Origin: Medakamo hakoo
Lineage: Eukaryota > Chlorophyta > Trebouxiophyceae > Coccomyxaceae
DNA: 64,000 nucleotides
Direction: 5' to 3'
NCBI GenBank assembly: GCA_026636295.1
Contig: CP089453.1
Span: 434,001-498,000, forward strand
In this document: piece after piece, positions 39,866-50,000 of the stretch
Layout of the letters: every line of letters begins with the position of its first letter
Position numbering within the stretch: the stretch's first letter is position 1
Translations under genes and position numbers: made by a program
Notes under the pieces: generated by a model
The model's database searches: none
The model's input: the letters and a program-made list of their open reading frames with translations, nothing else
Told to the model about the DNA's origin: nothing

Positions 39866-42800
39866 TCAATAATGCCCGCCGCGGGCCAGGCGGTCCATCG
39901 CGGCGGCCACGGCCGCGACCGCGCGCCCCGCGCCGTCGCCCGCTTTGGCGGCCGCCGCCGCCGCCGCGTCGGCTGCCGCGGCCGCCAGGGCGCGCGCGGC
40001 ACCCGGCTGGGCGACCCGCACCCGGACGGCCGGGCGGGGGCCTCCCCCCACGGCCGCGTCGCCCAGCGGCAGCCGCACCTCCCACACCGCTTCCCGCGCC
40101 ACGTCCAGGACGGTCAGGGCGACGCCGCCGCGGACGGGGGCGATGGACACGACGGCCGGCGCGGCGCCGGCCAAGATGGCGTCGGACGCGGCGTCCAGGA
40201 CGGAGGCGGCGGCCGCGGCCCGGCACGCGGCGGCGGCCCAGGCGGGCGCGGCCGCGCGCCGCCCCGCGCCCCGCGGCCCAAACGGCGCGCCCGCTCCGCA
40301 GACCAGGCCGCGGCCCAGCTCCACCAGCCAGGGCGGGGAGGGCGAGCCCGCGGCGCCGCCGGCGCCGACGGCTTCGGCGTGTGCGCGCAGGCCGCCGCCG
40401 CCGGCCCGCGCGTCGAGCGTCAGGCGCAGCACGCCCGCCCGGCCAAACGCGGCCGCGACGCGCCCGGCCCGGCCGTCCGTGCCGCTGCCGTCCAGGCGCC
40501 AGCCGGCCAGGCCGGACAGCAGGGCCAGCGTCTCGGCCCGGGCCGCCACGTCCGCGGCGACGGCGGCCCGCCCCGCCGCCGCGGCGGCGGCGGCTTCGGC
40601 GTCGGCCGCCGCGCGCGCGTCGTCGGCCGCCGCCGCGGCCGCGCTCCGTTTTTCGGCCGCGGCCGCCGCGGCCGCGCGCGCCGCGGCCAGCGCCGCCTCC
40701 GCCGCCGCCACCCGGGCCCGGCGCTCGTCGTTGGCGGCCGTGGCGGCCGCGACCTCCGCCGCCGCCGCCGCCGCGGCGGCCGCGCGCGCGCGCGCCGCCT
40801 CGCGCCCCGCGGCCGCGTCGTCGAGCGCGGCCCGCCGGGCGGCGGCCCACGCCCGGGCGGCCGCCGCCACGCCGCGCATGCGGGCCAGGGCGCCGTCCAG
40901 GCCCGCCGCGTCGGCGCGGAGGAGGTCCAGGTGCGACGCCAGCGCGGCCGCCCGGTCGGCCTCCTGCTTGGCGCGCCACTCCTTCCACGCGACGGCCGTC
41001 CGCGCGCGGCAGACCCGCTTCAGCAGGGCCACGTCCGCGCGCAGGGCCTCCAGGTCGGCTGGGCCCGCCGTCTGGACGGCCGCGAACAGGGGGGGGTTGG
41101 ACCGGGCCAGGGCCGCTTCCTTGTCGACGATGGTGGCCTTGCGGGCCGCGACCTCGTCCCGCAGCGTCGCGACGCCCGCCTCGAGCGCCGCGACCTCCGG
41201 CGCCGTCACGCACATCAGCACGTACGCGTCCCGCAGCGTGGCCGGCGGCGGGGCCGGCCCCGCCAAGTCCGCCAGGGAGATGGACGTGCCGCGGCGCATG
41301 TGGTCCAGGAATTGGAGGTCGACCTCGCGCAGGAAGTCTTGGAACGTGATGGGGGGCGGGGCGGCCGCGGCCGCGGCCAGGGCCGTGCCCGGCGCGGCGC
41401 CGCCGCCCGCGTCGCCCGCGCCCGGGTGGCCGCCCGTCGGCGTGCGGCCCGCGCCCAACGACGGCGGTCGCCGGGCCAGGGACGCCCGCTGCTGGCCGGT
41501 GCCGGTGTAGCGCGCGCGCCCCGCCGAGGGCGGCGGGATGGGTGCGCCCGCGCCCAGGGGCGTGGGGCGGCCGTGGCGGGAGGAGGGCGTCGTCCGGCCG
41601 ACGGCGGAGCGGACGAGGGCGGACATGGGCGTGCCGCGGGAGGCGGTCGGCGCGGCGAGCGGGCGGGTGGGCGTGCCGTCCGCCGGCAGCGGCGGCGGCG
41701 CGGCGGCCGTGGTCGCGGCCGCGGCGGCTGCAGCCGCCGCGGCCACCGCCGCCGCCCGGGCCGCCGCCGCGGCGGTGGCCTGCCCACCGCCAAACATGGC
41801 GGGCACGCACGACGCCCGCCGCGCGGCCGCCGCTGCCACTTCGGCCCGCACCGCCCGCAGCGCGGCGGACGTCGCGGGGTGGTGCAGCGCCGTCAGCCGC
41901 CGCTTCACGTCCGCGAGGGGCGGGGCGGGCGCGGCCGCCGGCGCGACGGGCGGGCGGGGGGCCGGCGCCGCCTCGGTGCCCGCCGGCAGGGCGACGGTCG
42001 GCGTGGGCGCGGCCGCGGCGGCCGCGTGCTGCGGCTGTGGGATGGCAAAGGTCGGGGTGGGGCCCGCCAGCCCGCCGCCGCCGCCGCCGCCGGGCGGGAT
42101 GGCAAACGTGGGCGTCGGGCCGGCCGCCGTGCCGCCACCACCGCCGCCGCCGCCGCCGGGGGGCAGTGCAAAGGTGGGCGTGGGCCCGGCCGCCAGGCTG
42201 GGCGGGCGGGCTGGGAGCAGCGCGGTCGTCGCGCCGCCGCCGCCGAGCGTCGGGCGGGGCGGCGGCCCCGACAGCGACGGCGAGTGACCGCCGCCGCCGC
42301 CACCGCCGCCCTCACCCTCATCACCGGGTTCCACGGCCGGCAGGTCGTGGACGACGTCCACCAGGGCCGGCGGCGGCGCGCCCGCCGAGGCCGAGGTCGG
42401 GGACGAGGCCGCGGGCTGGATGTCGGACGGGCGGAGCGGCGGGCCGGCGCCGGCGCCGCCATCCCCACCGCTAGGGGACGGACCCCAGCCGCCGTCTTCT
42501 TCTTCCAGGAGTGTGGACAGGCGCGGGACGCCGGCCGTGACGTCCGAGGGGCGGGGCGGTGGCAGGCCCGCACCGCCAGCCCAGGCGCCGCCCGCGCCCT
42601 CGTCGTCGCTCGGGCCCGCGCCAGCACCGGCCTCGTCTTCCTCGGCCAGCTGGGCCAGGGAAGGCACGCCCGCGGTGACGTTGTCGTAGGCCAGAGGCGC
42701 GGCCTCGTCGCCCGCGGCCGTCGTCGCCGTCAGTGGGCCGGCGGCAGCACCGGCCGCGACGCGCACGGCCGCGCTCCAGGCGGCGTCCAGCGCGGCGTCG

Positions 42801-43563
42801 CCTGCCACGCCGTCCACAGCGGGGTCGGCGCCCGGGCCGGCGCCCGCGACGCCGGCGGCCTCCTGTTTCGTTGTTGGGTGGGAGTGGGAATGGGCGGGCG
42901 TGAGAGGTCGGACCTCAACGATTGCAGCTGTCGGCGCAAGCGCTCGGCAGCGTTTTGGTTCCGACGCCCGCCGCGGGCCAAGGACGGAGTTTCACGCCAT
43001 TCTCACGCATTCTGACGGGCCACAAAACCGTGGCGGTCTCAGGCAGAAGCGCAGAAGGCGCCAATGGAGCCGCCACCCAGCCGCCGCTGCCCCCCCATCT
43101 CCGCCGCCGTCGCGCTATCGCGTCTCCTCTCCCATTTCGAACCTTGCGATACATGTGGCGCGTCTCCAGCACGGCGTCGGGCGCGAAGGAGACGCGGCGG
43201 CCCATGGACTTGCGGGCCCGCTTGGCGGCCTTGCCGGGCGACAGGGCGGAGGGCAGTGGGGCCAGCATGTCGGTCGCCGGGCGCTTGTGCTGCTGTGTTT
43301 TTTTTTGGCGGCGCCGCGGTGGGAGTCAACAACGAGTGGGAAGGAAAGGGCGCGGGCGGCCGCGCCCGCCCCCACCACCGGCCTGTCACGCCAGCCGTCG
43401 TCCTCGTCCTCACCTGCACCCCGTCCTCGGCAATGGGCGACGGCATGCCCGTCTCCTTGGGGGCCGGCGCAGCCGCGGCGGTGACGGCGACCGACGCGGT
43501 CACGCCCGCGGTGGGCGCGGGCGGCGCGGCCGGCGGCGGTGGCGCGTCGCCGCCGCCTTCCAT
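39866..43563 (-). CDS. KNL1: Kinetochore scaffold KNL1/Spc105/Spc7 homologue
   Basis: Three exons on the minus strand: 43563-43414, 43292-43143, 42862-39866; 1098 aa. KNL1 is the outer-kinetochore scaffold that binds PP1 and checkpoint proteins. Exon 2 carries a PP1-docking site KSMGRRVSFAP (RVxF). Two variant MELT-type repeats, YDNVTAGVPSLAQLAEED and PSDVTAGVPRLSTLLEEED, follow. Then come four copies of a GPTPTFAIP-like motif in a Gly-rich linker. The conserved Spc7 region starts ITFQDFLREVDLQFLDHM and continues into a long coiled coil and a C-terminal RWD-like part. Exon 2 has a CAGCAG tandem acceptor (43292 or 43289). The 280-nt second intron has a weak donor (AAG|GTTCGA), so an extra micro-exon is possible. 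Divergent from a WD40 gene. Confidence 0.86.
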
Positions 43564-43722
43564 GTTGTGGGTGTTGCTGCTGTGCGCGAGTGCGGCGCGC
43601 TGTGTGTGTGAGAGAGGCAGAGGCGCGGCGTGGCACACGTCTCTCCCCCGCGAATTGAGTGTGTGAACACACAAAAAACGCAAACTCGCGCGCCGCCAGG
43701 CACAGACTGCCGAAACAAACCA
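43564..43722. promoter_or_regulatory. 159-bp divergent promoter KNL1 / WD40 gene
   Basis: Bounded by start codons at 43563 (minus) and 43723 (plus); contains the stretch GAATTGAGTGTGTGAACACA, the only AT-richer patch. A shared promoter is inferred from the spacing. Confidence 0.4.
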
Positions 43723-45582
43723 ATGCCGCTCACCGGCCCACTGGACCGGTTCCTGGTCCCTCGCCGCGGGGCGGTCGAGGAGGCAGTGCCCGGGCCTGCT
43801 GGGCCTGCTGCCACCACAGAAGGCACCGCCGCGGCGTTGGTGGCGGGCTGGGAGGTGGAGGATGCAGAGCGCGCGCGCTCACATTCGCCACCGCCGAGCG
43901 GCCGGTTTGCCAGGGATGACGGCGACGCCGGCCCGGCCTGTCCACCGACCTGGGTGCCGGCACCGCGTGGGCCCCTGATAGAGTGCGTTATTTTTTGGAG
44001 GGCGAGGGTGTGCGGGCGCGCGCCCTCGACGCTTTCCTTTTCCACCCTCCACCCCCTCCACCCCCTCCCACCCTCTCCTTGTCTCTCTCTCTCTCTCTCT
44101 CTCATACACAGTTCCGTCCGGGCCGCCACGACCGCCGGCCGGGCCGCCCGCCCGGCCCTGGCCTGCACGGCCGCCCACCTGGCCGCGTCCCGAACGTCTG
44201 CTGGATTGTCAACCGTCGTCCAGACCGGCGACGGCGCCGGTGCCGTCACCACCAGCGCCGCCCCACCGCTGGCCTTTGACCGCACGGGCGAGCTGCTGGC
44301 CGTGGGCGGCCGCGGCCGCGGCGGCGGCGTGGCCATCCTGGCCGAGGCCGACTTGCGCGCCTGGTGGGAGGGGCGGGAGGGCGGGCCGCCGCCGCCCCCG
44401 CCGCCCCTGGCCCCGATCCTGACGCTCCGACCCCGGACCCGCCACTCGCCCCGCGTCCTGGCCTGGGACGGCGCGCCGGGGCGGGACGACTGGTTGGGCA
44501 CCATAGAGACGGAGCCGGCCGGTGGCGCGTGCCGCCTGGCGCTGTGGGACTTGCGCGTGTGCGACCCGACGGTGCCGAGCCGGGCCCTGTCTGCCGGGCC
44601 CGGCGGCGGCGGCGGTGGCGGGCCCGGCGCGGGCGGCAGCCTCACGACGCTGGCGCCCCTGGGCTCCGCCTCTGGCTGGGCCGCGTCCACCTGGGCGGCG
44701 GGCGACGCGGGCGGCGCGGTGCGGGTGTGGGACGGCCGCGCGCCGGGCGACCGGCCGGTGGCCTGGCTGGTGGCGGGCGGCGGCGGCGGGGGCGGGCCGC
44801 CTGGCCGGGGGCCGCGTGCCGTCACCGCCCTGGCCGCCCTGCACGGCTCGCCCGCCGGCGCCGGCCCGCCCCTTATATTGGCTGGCGCGGGCCTGGACGG
44901 CACGCTCCTGGCCTGGGACGTGCGCGGCGGGCGCGGCGAGCAGTCCGCCGCCCTGGGGTCGGCCGGCCTGGGCCTGGGCGGCCTGCCGCCGCTCGCCGCC
45001 TTCCCGCTGTCGCCGGCCCTGGCCCGCGTGCCGGGCCTCGCTGCCCAGGCGGGTCCGTCCCCGGGCGCCTGCCCGATTGTCTCCCTCCACGGCGGCGCAG
45101 GAGGCGGCACCGCCGCCGCCGTCCACTTGGACTGTGGCTGGTCGGCGCGCCTGGAGGTCGGGGCGCGCGGCGGGGCGCGCGGCGGCCCGCCCGCGCGCGT
45201 CACCCACCTGCACGCCCCGCCCGAAGCGGCTGGACCCGCCCGCACGGGCGTGGACCGTCGCCGCCCGGCCTGGGCGCCCGGCAGCGGGGCGTTTGTCGTG
45301 CCCCGGCCCGCCTTCCTCGCCGCGGACGAGGGCGGATGCGGCGGGAGCCAAGTCTTCATCCTGGATTTCGGCGCGGGGCGGGCCTCGCCGCTGTGCGTGT
45401 GGCGGGGTGACGACGAGGGCGACGAGAATGCATCGCCCAGTCCCACCGTCTGCCTGCACGCGCCGGCGACCCGTGTGGCGGCCGTGGCCGTCCACCCACG
45501 GACGGGAGAGGTGGTGGGTGGCGAGGGCGGGGTCGGTGGTGGTGGGTGCGTGCGGCTCCAGTTTTTTAGAGGCGGCGTGTAG
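43723..45582 (+). CDS. WD40-repeat protein of unassigned family
   Basis: Two exons, 43723-43982 and 44112-45582 (129-nt intron, phase 2, multiple of three with no in-frame stop), 576 aa. WD-like blades are visible: LAFDRTGELLAVGGRGRGGG, GGACRLALWDLRVCDP, WAAGDAGGAVRVWDGRAPGD, LAGAGLDGTLLAWDVRGG and a terminal VAAVAVHPRTGEVV. The N-terminus MPLTGPLDRFLVPRR resembles a degenerate PCNA-interacting peptide (LDDFF type), hinting at a chromatin role, but this is speculative. Long Gly/Ala insertions separate the blades. I could not match it to a named WD40 family. Its stop lies only 16 bp from that of the convergent cyclophilin gene. Confidence 0.75.
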   Translation: MPLTGPLDRFLVPRRGAVEEAVPGPAGPAATTEGTAAALVAGWEVEDAERARSHSPPPSGRFARDDGDAGPACPPTWVPAPRGPLIECVIFWRARVCGRAPSTLSFSTLHPLHPLPPSPCLSLSLSLIHSSVRAATTAGRAARPALACTAAHLAASRTSAGLSTVVQTGDGAGAVTTSAAPPLAFDRTGELLAVGGRGRGGGVAILAEADLRAWWEGREGGPPPPPPPLAPILTLRPRTRHSPRVLAWDGAPGRDDWLGTIETEPAGGACRLALWDLRVCDPTVPSRALSAGPGGGGGGGPGAGGSLTTLAPLGSASGWAASTWAAGDAGGAVRVWDGRAPGDRPVAWLVAGGGGGGGPPGRGPRAVTALAALHGSPAGAGPPLILAGAGLDGTLLAWDVRGGRGEQSAALGSAGLGLGGLPPLAAFPLSPALARVPGLAAQAGPSPGACPIVSLHGGAGGGTAAAVHLDCGWSARLEVGARGGARGGPPARVTHLHAPPEAAGPARTGVDRRRPAWAPGSGAFVVPRPAFLAADEGGCGGSQVFILDFGAGRASPLCVWRGDDEGDENASPSPTVCLHAPATRVAAVAVHPRTGEVVGGEGGVGGGGCVRLQFFRGGV

Positions 45583-45598
45583 ACATTAGGTTGCTCTT

Positions 45599-46918
45599 TT
45601 ACACAATCGCCAGGCGGCCTGACGTGGAGCGGGCGGAGGCTCGAGGCGCGGCGACGCGGCTGGAGCCGGCACGTTGCGGGAGCGCTGGGCGGCCCAGGCG
45701 GACAGTGGCGGTGCGGGGCGCGGACAGGGGCGTGGCCGCGACGCGCGCGACGCCCGGGCGCTGGGTCGCCTGGGCGCTGCGGACGGCTGCCGCCGCAACG
45801 CCGCCCTTGTCTCCTGCTTTCGCCACGCCGCATGCGGCGATGAGCGGCTCAGGCGACACGGCACCCGACTTTGAGCCGCACGCTTCCAGGGCTTTGACGA
45901 CGGCCATAGAGCCCGCGTCGGCGACCTGGATGGGTGGTTGGGGGATGGAAAAACACATTCGGAAAAAGTCAGCGACGGGCGTCTAGCCGCCCGGTGTTTC
46001 AGTGGCCGGTCTTTCAGCGGCCAATTTTTGGCCGCTGAAACACCGCCTCTGGCTTCCCCGCTCTGCCTACGACCGCACCTGACCGAACACGACGTGCTTG
46101 CCATTGAGGAAGGGCGTCGCAACCGTGCAAATGAAGAACTGGGACCCGTTGGTGTTGGGCCCCGCGTTGGCCATGGACAAAATGCCTGCGCGCGCGCGTG
46201 TGGGCACAAGGGCCGGCGGGGGGGGGGGTGAGAGACAGACGCACAGCCGCCACCCTGCGCACCGTCACGTGCCTACCTAGATAACACAAAAACAAACGCA
46301 CCGGGGCCCGTGTGGGTGAGCTTGAAGCTTTCGTCCGGGAAGCGGTCGCCGTAGATGGACCGCCCGCCCCGGCCGTCGCCGCGCGTAAAGTCGCCCGCCT
46401 GCACCATGAAGCTGGGGATGATGCGGTGGGAGCGGGACCCGATGTAGCCTTGGCCCGGCTGCTTGGCCTCGCACAGGACTTTGAAGTTTTCGGCGGTCTT
46501 GGGCACGATGTCGGCGCGGAGTTCAAAGACGACCCGGCCGAGCGGGGTCGCGTCGGCGCCGCGCCCCAACTGCCAGTCCATGAAGCAGAACGGGTTGTTC
46601 TGCGTGCGTGCGTGTGTGTGTGTGTATGAGTGTGTGAGTGTGTTTTGTGTGAAGGGCACGTGAGAGCTGGGACATCAGACAGGAGAGGCGCGGCGGTGGC
46701 GGGAGGGGCGGCCAAACCCGCAAGGCGGAGGAGGAGGGTGAGGTGGGGGGTGGCGGCGAGAGGGTCGGGCGACGTGGCGGGCGCTGCAAAAAACGAGCGC
46801 GCGGCGCGCGCCACCCCGCACGCACCGGATTGATCGCGCCCAAAGGCGGGTTGTAGTCCTTGACGTTCTTGGCGACCGCCACGATCTCAGAGGCGGGTTT
46901 GGAGCCGGCGGCGCCCAT
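45599..46918 (-). CDS. Cyclophilin (peptidyl-prolyl isomerase) with N-myristoylation signal and unique C-terminal tail
   Basis: Four exons on the minus strand: 46918-46826, 46599-46302, 46185-46079, 45925-45599; 274 aa. The core is a single cyclophilin domain: [40 protein letters not shown] (active-site Arg90, Phe95 and Gln98) and [20 protein letters not shown]. The Trp that binds cyclosporin A (W121 in human CypA) is Phe here ([11 protein letters not shown]), which is expected to weaken drug binding. The protein starts [13 protein letters not shown], a good N-myristoylation motif with Gly2 and Ser6, and ends with a 70-residue Arg/Ala/Ser/Pro-rich tail not found in typical cyclophilins. Intron 3 (46078-45926) contains a strong hairpin. 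The TAA stop lies inside TGTAA. Confidence 0.88.
45993..46044. repeat. Nested inverted repeat in cyclophilin intron 3
   Basis: An 11-bp perfect stem TTTCAGCGGCC / GGCCGCTGAAA with a 7-nt loop (46012-46040) is flanked by an upstream half-copy GGTGTTTCAG (45993-46002) that can pair instead with CTGAAACACC (46035-46044). Two alternative hairpins are therefore possible. No transposon ends were identified. Confidence 0.75.
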
Positions 46919-47005
46919 GGTGTGCGTGTGTGCGTTTTTCTTGTTGCAAGCGAAAAGAACAGAGTGAACAGAAGTGAAAAGTTTTTTTCGCTTCGCGACA
47001 AAAAA
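46919..47005. promoter_or_regulatory. 87-bp divergent promoter cyclophilin / SKI3
   Basis: Only 87 bp lie between the two start codons (46918 minus, 47006 plus), the shortest divergent spacer of the window. Contains TTGTTGCAAGCGAAAAG and a run of T and A at the SKI3 side (GTTTTTTTCGCTTCGCGACA). Both promoters must overlap. Confidence 0.5.
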
Positions 47006-50000
47006 ATGTCGGGCCGCGCCTCCCTGCGGGCGGCGCGGGAAAGCCTGCAAGCTGGGGACCATGCCCAAGCCATCGTCTACGCCCAGGCCGCCCTGAAGGA
47101 TCATTCGTGCGCGCCTGAGGCGTTGACGTGCGTTTGTTTTGGATCGCCACAACGCACCATCGGCGACGACCCCTCCTGCTCTCCACAACCTCTCCCTGCC
47201 CCATCCCCCCCACGCAAAAAAAATACAGCCTCGCCGGCAAGGCCGCCTTCCTGCAAGGCGACCCAGACAAAGCCGTGACTGCGTATAAGAAAGCGCACGC
47301 CCTGCAACCGTCCCTCCCGGGCCCGCTGCGTGGCCTGGCTGAAGTCGCGGAAGCGGACGGCGACGCGGCCGGGGCCGCAGACGCGCTGGAAAAGTTGCTG
47401 ATGGTTGTGCGGGCGAGTGAGGATGAGGACCGGGGCGCGGCCGCCGCGCTGACGGCTCGCCTGGCGACTGCGTTGGCCCAGCTGCCTGGGCGGGGCGCGG
47501 ACGCTGCGCGGGCGGCGTTGGCTGGTGTCGAGGCGCGCCCCGGCCCCACGCGGGTGGCCGGGGTGGTCGAGCTCGCGCGCGCGCGGCTGGCCGCGTGCCC
47601 GCCCGACGGCGACGACCCCATCTTGGCAGCCTGCTTGGACGAGCTCAGCACGAGTTTGGTGTACGAAAACGACACCCTCGCGCCCGCTCCGCCCGCACTG
47701 GCGGCTTCACCCGACGTCGCGGCTGCCCTGGTCGCCCGCCTGGCCGGTGCCGCCGCTTCCGCCCCTCATGAAGAAGCCGTCGCGGCCGCCGCCCGGGCGA
47801 CGGCAGTGGGCACAGCAGTGCTCCAGTCCGACGCCGCTCCTCTGGAGTCCGCCTTGGACGCGTGGCACACCGTCGCTGCCCGCTTTGGTGGCCCGCCCGC
47901 CGGCGGGGCCGCCCCGCTGGGCGACGCGCGCTTCCGGGCGGGCGCATCGGCTCTCGCCCGCGCGGGCGACTCCTCGCCTGCTTCTCCCATCGCCACTGAG
48001 GCCGCGGGCCTGCTGGCCTGGTGGGCTTTGTTGACGGGCGAGGCGGGCCGGCCCGCCCCTGCGTCCGCCCGGTCCCATGCCGAGGCCCTCTTGTCCGCCC
48101 GGTTTGGAGGTGGCGCCGCCCCACCGGCGGCCTGTGTCGCCCTGTCCCGCTTGGCGCTGGCGGACGGCCGTCCCGCAGACGCGGTACGCGCAGCCCGCCA
48201 CGCTCTCCGCGCGGCGCGCGCCCGGGCGGGCGCCGACACGGCAGGCGAAGCCGCGCTGGCCGCGCGCGCGCTGGCCGCCCGCGCCGCGCTGGCGACGGGG
48301 GACGCAGCCACCGCCGCCACAGAAGCGGGCAAAGCTTTGGCTGCCGCGGGTGGGTTGGCGGCTGTGCTGGGCGGTAGCGCACTCCCCGGCGCAGCCGTCC
48401 GGGAGGCGGCCCGGGCGGCCGCCCGTGCGGCTCGCCTGCTCGGGCGGACCGCCGTCGCGGACGGCGCACCCCACCTGCCGCCCGACGCTGTCACAGCCGC
48501 CCTGGCGTCCGCGCCCGACGCTGAAGCCTGGGCCCGCGCCGACTGGGGGCGGGTGCTGCTGGGCAAGGCGGGCAGCGGCGCTGGCGATGAGAGCGGGCCA
48601 GGTCACCTGGCGGCGGCCGTCACAGAACTGGAAGCCGCGGTCGCGGCCACGTCCACGGGCGCGGCCGCCGTGTCGGACGCGGAAGCCGCCGCCTGCCGGG
48701 TGTGGGCGGGCGACGCGCACTGGGTGAAGTGGGAGGCCGACAAAGACGAGGCAGCGGCGGCGTCGGCCGCCCGGCACTGGCTGGGCGCCGCGGCTGTAGG
48801 CGCGGGCCCCGTCGCCGCCGCAGCGTTTGCCGGCCTCGCCCGTTTTTATTCGCCGACGTCCGGCCCGCCACCCGGCGACGCCGCCCGTTCAGCCCGCTGC
48901 TGGGCCCGGGCGTCTGCGCTGGACCCAACCAACCAAGACGCCGGCACGGCCGCCGTGGCCGCAGCGCTGGCGTCGGGCGACACGCCTGGAGCTGAAGCAA
49001 CTGCCCGGGCGGCCGCCGACGCCGCGCCCGGCGCGTCCTGGCCCTGGCGCGCCCTGGCGGCGTGCCGGGCCGTGGCCGGAGACGCGCCTGGAGAAGTCGC
49101 TGCCTTGCACGGCGCCCTGCGTGCCGACCCCGGCTCCGCAGCGGACTGGGTGCGCCTGTGCCGGGCGAGTCTCGCAGCAGGGCGGCCCGCGGCCGCGGCG
49201 CGGGTGGGCGAGAGAGCGCTGCGCTTGGTGGGCGGGCTGGAGGGCCGCTCTGCCCTTGCCACAGCCGCCCGGGCAGCCCTGGCCCAGGCTGTGTTAGGCG
49301 CGGGAGACGCCCGGCGCGCGTTGGAGGTCGCACAAGCCGCCCAGGCGGTCGGCGGGCCTGCCGCCACCGCTGCGCTCGCTGCGACGGAGGCGGAAGCCGC
49401 GCTCGCCCTCGCGGCCGACGCCTCCCGCCAGGGCCAGCACGGCGCTGCGGCGGCCGCGGGCGCGACAGCTGCCGCAGCAGCTGCTGCCCTGGCGGCCGCC
49501 TGCCGCGGCTGTGGCCCCGCCGCCGCCCTCGCGGCCAAGCTGGCGGGCGACGCTGCGCTCGTGGCCGCGACCGTCGGCGCGCACCCGCGGCCCGCCGCCC
49601 CGCTGGGAGCGGCTGGCCCAACCGCGCGAGACGCCCTGGCGGGCGTGGCAGCCCGCGTGAAGGCTGCACAGTCGGCACGGAGCTTCTACGCGCGGGCCTT
49701 GCACGCGAGTCCGGCCCGGGCGGGCGGGTGGGGCGACCTGGCTGCGGCCGCGGTGGCCGAACTCACGGCCCTGCGTGCTGGCGGTGGCGGCGGCGCCGCG
49801 CCCGACGGCGCCGTGCCTGCCCTCACCTCCCTGGCCGAGCGCGCGTTGCGTGCCGGCCTGCGGTGCGACCCGGCGTCGTCCCGCCTGTGGGCCGCCCTGG
49901 GCTGCCTGCCCATGGGTGTGGTGGACGGAAGGCGCGAGTTTGCGTTGCGCCGCGCCCTGGCCCTGGACCCGGGCGCGGGCGGGGCGTGGGCGGGGCTGGT

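Noticed and set aside
38894-43015. Open frame of 1373 codons on the plus strand
   Set aside because: It runs antisense through KNL1 and in a wrong frame through RPS15 exon 3; its translation is Arg/Gly low-complexity typical of stop-poor GC-rich DNA.
43500-45833. Minus-strand open frame of 777 codons
   Set aside because: Antisense to the WD40 gene and crosses the KNL1 first exon; no homology and Pro/Arg/Ala composition.
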